From Terrihabitans soli (GTDB lineage Bacteria; Pseudomonadota; Alphaproteobacteria; Rhizobiales; Methylopilaceae), in assembly GCF_014191545.1 (NCBI RefSeq), contig NZ_AP023361.1:2384501-2448500 (forward strand): a stretch of 64,000 nt of DNA, given 5' to 3'. Every line of letters starts with the position of its first letter. Position 1 is the stretch's first letter. Shown in pieces: positions 58,965 to 64,000 of the stretch. Both the position numbers and the translations under genes were made by a program. The notes beneath the pieces were generated by a model. It saw only the letters and a list, made by a program, of their open reading frames with translations, was not told the origin of the DNA and did not search any database.

Positions 58965-61408
58965 ACAATATCTTCGCGAATGAGGCGCCGCGCTATTGGG
59001 CGGCCGGCCTCCCCGTTATTCCGCTTCGTGTTCGGGACAAGATGCCTGCGATCAATCGCTGGCAGCTGTTCGCTGACACGATGCCGACCGAGGATCAGAA
59101 GGAAGAATGGCTGCTCGTTTATCATAACGGCAACATTGGCCTTCCGCTCGGCCCGCAGTCCAACATCGTCGCGATCGACATCGATACCGATGACCCGAAG
59201 GTGCTCGCCGTTCTCGAGCGCGTCCTTCCGAAGTCGCCCTGGAAGCGTATCGGACGCAAGGGCTGCGTCATGGCCTACCGCTATAATGGTCAGCGCACCT
59301 TCCGTCTGAAGTTCGCCAACGGTGAAATGCTCTGCGAGTGTCTCTCGAAAGGCACCCAGTTCGTTCTACCCCCCTCGATCCATCCGACGACCCAGCTCCC
59401 CTATCAGGCCAACGGGCACCTGCTCGACGTTTTGTCGATCCTCCCGCTCCTGCCCCGTGACATCGAGTCCATCCTTCGTGGAGCGCTCGAAGATGAGGGT
59501 ATCGAGCTATCTTCGGGCACTCAGACTCGCGTTTCGACGTTCGTCCCCTCCGGCGCCCGCGACAACGCGATGGTTGCCCACGCCGGTATCCTGGCTCGGG
59601 CGATCACCCGCGGTGAACGGACCCTGATCGAGGCCCTCGATGAGATCGGGGAATGGGTTGATAGCTTCGTCGAACGGGTGGCCGGCGACGACATCAGCCG
59701 TGAGAAGGCCCAGCAAAAGGTCATCGAGTTCCTTGTCCGAGACGTTCTCGGCGAACGAAAGCGCACACTCCCCGAAGGTTGGGACACCGGGCTGTCGGGT
59801 GAGGACAAGGAGAAGCTCGGCCTCAACTTCGAGGAAGAAAACGAGCGCTGGGAAGCAATCAAAATCCGCAATTACATGCAGGCGGAATTCCAGAAGATAA
59901 GCGAGCCCAACTCGTCGGCTTGGATGTCGACGGTCGAGTTCGTTCTGGCGCGCATCGCGGCCGCGGACCTCTCCTCACTGGAAGAGGACCAGATGCTGCA
60001 GACGATCACCAACCTGTCGAACAAGCAGATCACTCTGACCGCTCTTCGGAAGCGGCTGCGGGAACTCCGGCAGGGTGAAATCGAAGGCAACGACCACGCC
60101 GAGATCGCCAATGCCGTAATCACTGAGATGTCTCATTTCGGTGAAATCCGGTTCTTTGGCTCAAGGTTCTGGCAATGGCGGGGTGCCTGTTGGGAGCCCT
60201 TGCAGGAGGGTCATATCCTTCGGGTCATTGCCGAGGACTTCGGCCACTATCCTGCGGCCAAGAAGCAGAACGACCACCGCGGCATCGTAAAGACGATGGC
60301 CTCGTTGCTCGAAAAGGACCTGAAGCAGATTGCGCTCTCAGGCGTGAACTTCGCGAACGGCTTCCTGACCGAGGACCTCGAACTGCATCCGCATAATCCG
60401 GACCACGGCCTGACCTATGTCCTGCCATACCGGTACATGCCGGAGGACGCCGGCCGCTGCCCGCTGTTCACCCAGTATCTGCACGATGCGTGGGGCGAGA
60501 ACCCGGACTTTCAGGACAAAATCTCCTCACTGCAGGAGATGATGGCCGCGACCATGTTCGGGCTCGCCCCCAAGTTCCAGCGGGTCTGCTGCCTGCTCGG
60601 GCCGGGCGGGACCGGCAAAACGACGCTGGCAAAGATCATGATGGAGCTTCTGCCGGATGACGCGGTCTCGTATGTGCCGCCGCACGACTGGAGCGACCGC
60701 TTTCAGCCGACCATGATGCTGAACAAGATCATGAACTTCTGCGGCGAGCTATCGGAGTCGAAGCTGATTGATGGTGAGAAGTTCAAGCTCATCGTCGAAG
60801 GCGCCGAGATCAATGGCCAGCTCAAGGGTCAGCAGATCTTCAAGTTCCGGCCGATTGCGGCTCAGTGGTTCGCAGCGAACCATCTGCCCAAGAGTCGAGA
60901 CCACTCCGACGGGTTCACCCGCCGGTGGCTGTTCCTCGAATTCACTCGCGTTATTCCTCGTGAACAGCGGGACGTCGATTTTGCCGTCCGGGTGGCGAAC
61001 GAAGAACGGGAAGCGATCGCGTCATGGGCTGTACAGGCAATCCTGCGGCTGAAGGAAAATCAGGATTACACGATCCCGATGTCCCATGTCGTCCGCGTGG
61101 AAGAGGTGTCGAACTCGATCAACTCTGTCCGTTATTTTCTCACGGGCAGCAATCAGGTTCGGGTCGGGATCGCTGCCCATCAGGGATCGAAGGAGACCCG
61201 CGTTTCCGAAGCCAAGTTGCACGAAAAGTATTACAGTTTCTGTCTCGGTTCGGCGGGTGTCCAGCCTGTTGGGCTGCAGACGTTTCGGCAGCGGATGCGC
61301 GACTTAAAAGTGAGCTTGGGGTTCGACATCATCATGGGCAAGGAAACGGCCGGCCCCCCGTCGGTCGAATACGAGTTCATCACAATTGTGGAAACGAAGC
61401 GCACGTAA
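58961..61408 (+). CDS. PrimPol-SF3 helicase bifunctional replication protein
   Basis: 815 aa. N-terminal bifunctional primase-polymerase domain: GLPVIPLRVRDKMPAINRWQ, NIGLPLGPQSNIVAIDIDTD (the metal-binding D-x-D), to about residue 190. C-terminal superfamily 3 helicase: Walker A GPGGTGKTT near 547-555, Walker B with IMNFCGELSESKL near 590 and FRPIAAQWFAANHLP near 630 (sensor Asn), then arginine-rich GFTRRWLFLEF. Likely unwinds the origin and primes DNA for the phage polymerase. Confidence 0.92.
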   Translation: MNNIFANEAPRYWAAGLPVIPLRVRDKMPAINRWQLFADTMPTEDQKEEWLLVYHNGNIGLPLGPQSNIVAIDIDTDDPKVLAVLERVLPKSPWKRIGRKGCVMAYRYNGQRTFRLKFANGEMLCECLSKGTQFVLPPSIHPTTQLPYQANGHLLDVLSILPLLPRDIESILRGALEDEGIELSSGTQTRVSTFVPSGARDNAMVAHAGILARAITRGERTLIEALDEIGEWVDSFVERVAGDDISREKAQQKVIEFLVRDVLGERKRTLPEGWDTGLSGEDKEKLGLNFEEENERWEAIKIRNYMQAEFQKISEPNSSAWMSTVEFVLARIAAADLSSLEEDQMLQTITNLSNKQITLTALRKRLRELRQGEIEGNDHAEIANAVITEMSHFGEIRFFGSRFWQWRGACWEPLQEGHILRVIAEDFGHYPAAKKQNDHRGIVKTMASLLEKDLKQIALSGVNFANGFLTEDLELHPHNPDHGLTYVLPYRYMPEDAGRCPLFTQYLHDAWGENPDFQDKISSLQEMMAATMFGLAPKFQRVCCLLGPGGTGKTTLAKIMMELLPDDAVSYVPPHDWSDRFQPTMMLNKIMNFCGELSESKLIDGEKFKLIVEGAEINGQLKGQQIFKFRPIAAQWFAANHLPKSRDHSDGFTRRWLFLEFTRVIPREQRDVDFAVRVANEEREAIASWAVQAILRLKENQDYTIPMSHVVRVEEVSNSINSVRYFLTGSNQVRVGIAAHQGSKETRVSEAKLHEKYYSFCLGSAGVQPVGLQTFRQRMRDLKVSLGFDIIMGKETAGPPSVEYEFITIVETKRT

Positions 61409-61435
61409 CTGTATGGACGAGGACCTGGGAAACTT

Positions 61436-61681
61436 ATGAGTGTCATCTACGACGTGAAGGACCTGGAACAGGATCTGAGGGAGACGGTGGCTGAGGCCCT
61501 TGCCGATGAAATCCCGGCCGGCCGAGTAATCGGAGTTCTTCTTATGGAAGCGTGGCGTTTGAGGATTGCGACCTCGACGAATTTGTCAGAAGTCTACGTG
61601 GACTTCGCAAGCGCTATGGCGGATGTTTTCCGGACGGGGCCTCGAACAGAGGCCGAGATGTTCGGACACAGCATCAACTAA
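61436..61681 (+). CDS. Small acidic helical protein
   Basis: 81 aa, acidic, starting IYDVKDLEQDLRETVAEALA; no family recognised. It follows the primase by 27 nt and ends before a terminator, so it is part of that unit. Confidence 0.55.
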   Translation: MSVIYDVKDLEQDLRETVAEALADEIPAGRVIGVLLMEAWRLRIATSTNLSEVYVDFASAMADVFRTGPRTEAEMFGHSIN

Positions 61682-61684
61682 TAG

Positions 61685-61713
61685 AAAGGCCCGGCGAAAG
61701 TCGGGCCTTTTTG
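61685..61713 (+). terminator. Rho-independent terminator with GAAA loop
   Basis: AAAGGCCCGGC pairs with GTCGGGCCTTT (one G-U) around a GAAA tetraloop and is followed by TTTTTG. It separates the primase unit from the rest. Confidence 0.92.
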
Positions 61714-61859
61714 TTTGCAAGTACTAGTGCCTGGATTTTGGAAAATTTACTGGAGATAAACTTAGGGTCATTCGCACCTAAACCCCTGTAGCTCTTGAGA
61801 AAAAGGTCTACCCCTTATGCTTTTATGAGTATTTGAGGGTGGTATCTTGGTTATAGGAA

Positions 61860-61880
61860 GAGATTAGATAGTCTAATCTC
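61860..61880. repeat. Perfect inverted repeat, 9-nt arms
   Basis: GAGATTAGA and TCTAATCTC flank TAG, and part (CTAATCTCTAATA) is echoed just after. Symmetry of this size suits a dimeric repressor. It is not followed by a U tract, so it is not a terminator. Confidence 0.6.
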
Positions 61881-61920
61881 TAATATAGGAGAATTGTCTC
61901 TAGGCTATACTGTCCTTTAA

Positions 61921-61937
61921 CACCCACGTTGTGGGTG
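61921..61937. repeat. Inverted repeat, 7-nt arms
   Basis: CACCCAC and GTGGGTG with a GTT spacer. Could be a small hairpin in the leader of the gene at 62014 or an operator. No U tract. Confidence 0.5.
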
Positions 61938-61971
61938 AACGGGAGAGGTATGTCTTCAGCACAACGCTCCG

Positions 61972-61993
61972 AAATCTTACCACGGTAAGATTT
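61972..61993. repeat. Perfect inverted repeat, 10-nt arms, shared core with 62993-63008
   Basis: AAATCTTACC and GGTAAGATTT separated by AC, about 20 nt before the ATG at 62014 and overlapping TTTGACC that could serve as a -35. The core TCTTACC-N2-GGTAAGA occurs again at 62993-63008. Two occurrences of a 16-nt symmetrical site 1 kb apart suggest a common binding protein. Confidence 0.6.
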
Positions 61994-62013
61994 GACCTAG
62001 AAGGGATAAGAGA

Positions 62014-62622
62014 ATGTCCAAGGTTATTTTGACCCGCCTCGCTTCCATGATCGAAGCGGCGAACAAGGCGGAAGTGAAGGTTTCGGAGGCCACTTGCGAC
62101 GTGGCCGCCATGACGGTTGTCACGCTGAACGCCTTGGGCTTCACGTCCGACGATAAGGCTATCCGCAAAGAAGCCTCTGCCACCGTCACGGAGGCGCTTG
62201 ACGCGCTGAAGTCCGAAGGCGTCCGGGGCCAGATCATGGCTTGGGCCAAGCGTGCCGTGCTCGGCGCGTATGGTGCCGATCTTGTGGCCAATGCGAGCCA
62301 CCGTGACCAGTTCCTTGCAGTCCGGTCCCGCATGGGTGCCCGTGCATGGCGCGATGTCCGGGGTGAGTTCAGCAAGGGGACCGGCAACGGCCGCGGGGAT
62401 GAAGCCAAGGCTAAGGCCAAGGCCACCAATCCCGCCCCGGCGGATGCTTCGGATGACATCCCCGAAGCCACAAACGAAGTGCGCGCGTTGCAGGCCATTG
62501 CCGCCATGACCCTCGCGGGTGATGTCGAGGGCCTGAACCGCCTTGCCGAGAAAATCCTCTCGGCAATCGACGAAGCGGCCAAGGTTGCCGCCCCGTCCGA
62601 AGAAGTCCCCCTCGCGGCCTAA
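62014..62622 (+). CDS. Hypothetical protein with disordered acidic/Ala-rich part
   Basis: 202 aa. N-terminal 105 residues helical (LTRLASMIEAANKAEVKVSE); residues about 125-160 are low complexity (DEAKAKAKATNPAPADASDD); a second helix bundle ends the chain. AGGGATAAGAG lies upstream of the ATG. It is the first gene after the AT-rich control region. No family recognised. Confidence 0.55.
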   Translation: MSKVILTRLASMIEAANKAEVKVSEATCDVAAMTVVTLNALGFTSDDKAIRKEASATVTEALDALKSEGVRGQIMAWAKRAVLGAYGADLVANASHRDQFLAVRSRMGARAWRDVRGEFSKGTGNGRGDEAKAKAKATNPAPADASDDIPEATNEVRALQAIAAMTLAGDVEGLNRLAEKILSAIDEAAKVAAPSEEVPLAA

Positions 62623-62647
62623 CCCCTCCAAAGGGCCGCGACCCTCC

Positions 62648-62675
62648 GCCCCTCCCGTGTCTCAGCGGGAGGGGC
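62648..62675 (+). terminator. GC-rich hairpin after the 62014 gene
   Basis: GCCCCTCCCG pairs perfectly with CGGGAGGGGC (10 bp, 8-nt loop). No U tract follows (ACCCCCTCCC), so it may stabilise or attenuate the transcript. A third CCCTCCCG copy right after could compete in folding. Confidence 0.4.
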
Positions 62676-62770
62676 ACCCCCTCCCGTCTGTACATCCTAA
62701 TTCTGGCCCTGCGGCCCGAAGCTGATGGCGCGCGAGAGCAAACCCAAAATTTATTCGGGGCACGAATTCC

Positions 62771-63184
62771 ATGAACCGCCAAACCATCCGGGTCAGACCC
62801 GAAGAGAAATTCGCTTTGCCGAAAACCGAGGCGCAGGTTCTGGAACGTCTCTTCTTTGAGACGGAGCCTGGACCTCAACCGACAGACTTTGCTCTGGAGG
62901 GGTCTCGTGCCGTCTTCGATCCGCTCGTCGGCTGGGTCATCCAGCGGCGGCGCGATGGCGAGTGGCAGGACTACTACCGTCCTCCTCGCAAATCTTACCG
63001 CGGTAAGAGACCGCGCCGGGCTCCGGTCCCGGTCCAGAGCGAGGGCCGTGATTACACGGTCTTCGATAGGACGACCGGCGCACGGCTCTGGACCGTGACG
63101 GGCGATGCCTACCATGCGGCTGGCGAGATATGCCGGCTGGTCGAACGGTCGGGCGGCAATCTGGGGGACATCTATGTCCGATAG
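62771..63184 (+). CDS. Hypothetical protein
   Basis: 137 aa, basic. N-terminal half has RQTIRVRPEEKFALPKTEAQ and VGWVIQRRRDGEWQDYYRPP, and the C-terminal half DYTVFDRTTGARLWTVTGDA, perhaps two small beta hairpin units. The coding sequence holds the second palindrome (62993-63008). No family recognised. Confidence 0.5.
   Translation: MNRQTIRVRPEEKFALPKTEAQVLERLFFETEPGPQPTDFALEGSRAVFDPLVGWVIQRRRDGEWQDYYRPPRKSYRGKRPRRAPVPVQSEGRDYTVFDRTTGARLWTVTGDAYHAAGEICRLVERSGGNLGDIYVR
62993..63008. repeat. Perfect 16-nt palindrome inside the gene, copy of the 61972 element
   Basis: TCTTACCGCGGTAAGA is fully self-complementary. It falls within the coding sequence of the 62771 gene where a regulatory site is not expected, and has the same core as the 61972-61993 element. 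Confidence 0.6.
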
Positions 63185-63419
63185 ATACGCCACCGCCAAC
63201 TTGCTTCTGCAGTCGAACTCCCGTGCCGGGATCAGGCTCTGGCTCGCAGAATACGGGGCGACCTCCCGTACCGACATCGTCAAGGCGCTCGAAAAGCGCC
63301 TCGAAATTTTCGCGACCGACCGGGATGAGGTTCTGGCTCGGGCTCGAGAAAGCGCAACCCAATTCATCAACCGTCCCCGGCCTTGGCTCGGGCGAACCAT
63401 TCTGGAGGCACACCCATGA
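63174..63419 (+). CDS. Small helical protein
   Basis: 81 aa from the ATG at 63174, overlapping the previous gene by 11 nt. Rich in Ala/Arg/Leu and helical (IVKALEKRLEIFATDRDEVL). No family recognised. Stop overlaps the next ATG (ATGA). Confidence 0.5.
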   Translation: MSDRYATANLLLQSNSRAGIRLWLAEYGATSRTDIVKALEKRLEIFATDRDEVLARARESATQFINRPRPWLGRTILEAHP

Positions 63420-63649
63420 CCAATACTCCTGCTGGCATTCGTCAGCCGCGCCATTACGTGATCCTGTCTTTCGACGGCGAGCGTGAGATCGGCCACGGCA
63501 TCGTCGACTGGTCCGATAAGGAAGACCGCCGCAAATTCGCGCGCCGGTCGGACAAGGCCATGCGTGCCGGCCACATCGTCACGACCTGGAAACCGAACCA
63601 CAATCCGAACGGGGGCCATCATGGACAACACGGACACGCGGCTCGCTGA
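63416..63649 (+). CDS. Small basic protein with His-rich tail
   Basis: 77 aa from ATG 63416 (ATGA overlap). RQPRHYVILSFDGEREIGHG then charged helix and a tail rich in His, Gly and Asn (HNPNGGHHGQHGHAAR), perhaps metal binding. Not recognised. Confidence 0.5.
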   Translation: MTNTPAGIRQPRHYVILSFDGEREIGHGIVDWSDKEDRRKFARRSDKAMRAGHIVTTWKPNHNPNGGHHGQHGHAAR

Positions 63650-63710
63650 GCTGTTCGGCGTGCTCGTCGTAGTCGGGTTCTTTGTGTTCCTGAGTGCGGT
63701 GGCGCCATGA
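63621..63710 (+). CDS. Single-pass membrane microprotein
   Basis: 29 aa from the ATG at 63621 inside the end of the previous gene: MDNTDTRLAELFGVLVVVGF and on, one membrane helix. Stop overlaps the next ATG (ATGA). Support is the coupling and hydrophobicity. Confidence 0.45.
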   Translation: MDNTDTRLAELFGVLVVVGFFVFLSAVAP

Positions 63711-64000
63711 CCGGGCTCTACCTTCATCTTATGGAAGTCGGTCCAGAGCCCGTCCCGTTCTCTAACTTGCTGGTTGGAGAAACATACACCGAGGTTTCGC
63801 GCGCGATACTAATTCGGGCTCGGGACCGGGTGAAAGCGGGATGGTCGCAACAGGCTTTTGCCAGAGATGGTGAAGACCGGCCGACATCCGAATGGTCACC
63901 GACCGCCGTCCGTTGGGATGCGATGGGTTCCGTATGGGCGGTCGGTGGAACTCTGGCCGAGATCAACTTCCTACGCTCGTTCCTACCGTTAGGGAGCGGA
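63707..64000 (+). CDS. DUF6197-like protein, 3'-truncated by window edge
   Basis: Open from ATG 63707 to the end of the window without stop, at least 98 aa. AILIRARDRVKAGWSQQAFA, then SEWSPTAVRWDAMGSVWAVG, fits the DUF6197 pattern (a GW-x2-Q start helix and a W-x3-G block) known from actinobacterial and phage proteins. Function of the family is unknown. Confidence 0.55.
   Translation, partial: MTGLYLHLMEVGPEPVPFSNLLVGETYTEVSRAILIRARDRVKAGWSQQAFARDGEDRPTSEWSPTAVRWDAMGSVWAVGGTLAEINFLRSFLPLGSG

Larger units (their letters stand above)
61714..62013. promoter_or_regulatory. AT-rich, palindrome-bearing control region (possible origin or promoter array)
   Basis: About 300 nt with no plausible gene, clearly richer in A/T than its surroundings. 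It holds three perfect inverted repeats (61860-61880, 61921-61937, 61972-61993) and several TATA-like stretches (TTATAGGA, CTAATATAGGAG). It lies between the primase unit and a set of unknown genes. Use as promoter/operator region, or origin near the primase, is possible; no clear iterons or DnaA boxes were identified. Confidence 0.5.

Noticed and set aside
62411-63727. 438-codon minus-strand open frame
   Set aside because: It covers five plus-strand genes in a coupled chain and shows no family features; Arg/Pro/Ser-rich, as typical for a shadow frame in GC-rich DNA.
1-64000. CRISPR array or anti-phage defence island
   Set aside because: No regularly spaced direct repeats were seen and no Cas, restriction or toxin-antitoxin family was recognised.
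1-64000. Integrase, transposase or insertion sequence
   Set aside because: No tyrosine or serine recombinase motif and no terminal inverted repeats with a transposase were found, despite the att-like tRNA fragment.

Overview
The window looks like most of a tailed-phage (siphovirus-type) genome or prophage from an alphaproteobacterial host. Three things point to the host. There is a GapR/DUF2312 nucleoid protein (6004-6252), a family centred on Alphaproteobacteria. There is a tRNA-His (23801-23877) with discriminator A73 and no encoded G-1, the atypical form known from many Alphaproteobacteria. The GC content is moderately high throughout, with many 1-4 nt stop/start overlaps and frequent GTG/TTG starts. 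The tail genes (M, L, NlpC/P60, JAMM, I, J order, tape measure, G/GT-type frameshift) are lambda-like, so a long flexible non-contractile tail is expected. No integrase, repressor/anti-repressor pair or complete lysogeny module is visible. The left edge cuts a methyltransferase gene, and a truncated 3' half of a tRNA-His lies at 511-561, a good candidate attachment site or prophage junction. Layout: (1) 1-705, partial methyltransferase, tRNA-His fragment, and an inverted-repeat operator before the first rightward gene. (2) 706-23602, plus strand, early/middle genes: a two-HTH regulator, small unknown and membrane proteins, SNF2-like helicase, GapR, 5'-3' exonuclease, family A DNA polymerase, ATP-dependent DNA ligase, ThyX, PD-(D/E)XK nuclease, DnaQ-like exonuclease, SbcD/SbcC pair, HD and MazG-type nucleotide hydrolases, class I ribonucleotide reductase (nrdB, nrdA) and glutaredoxin. 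(3) 23801-23877, tRNA-His. (4) 58372 down to 23878, minus strand, late genes in transcription order: TerL, portal, a small accessory cluster with a fatty-acid-hydroxylase-like enzyme, protease/scaffold, decoration, capsid, connectors, tail tube, frameshifted tail chaperone, tape measure, tail tip, J, fibres, lysis cassette (XhlA-like protein, M15 endolysin, holin-like protein, overlapping Rz/Rz1-like spanins) and PhoH. Two plus-strand genes sit against this operon as probable morons: an Arc-like regulator and an exported protein. (5) 58494-64000, plus strand: possible small terminase, PrimPol/SF3 replication protein, an AT-rich palindrome-bearing control region (61714-62013), then a run of small unknown genes leaving the window. 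How it fits together: the rightward genes copy and repair phage DNA and secure dNTPs by salvage, de novo reduction and dTMP synthesis. The leftward genes package the DNA, build the head and tail, and lyse the host. Rho-independent terminators separate the expression units. The least explained parts are the fatty-acid-hydroxylase homologue between portal and protease, an HTH-phosphoesterase inside the tail-tip operon, a tail protein made almost wholly of 21-residue repeats, the tRNA-His fragment together with a phage-borne tRNA-His, an SD-masking terminator hairpin at nrdB, and a palindrome present both in the 61.9-kb control region and inside a gene at 63.0 kb.
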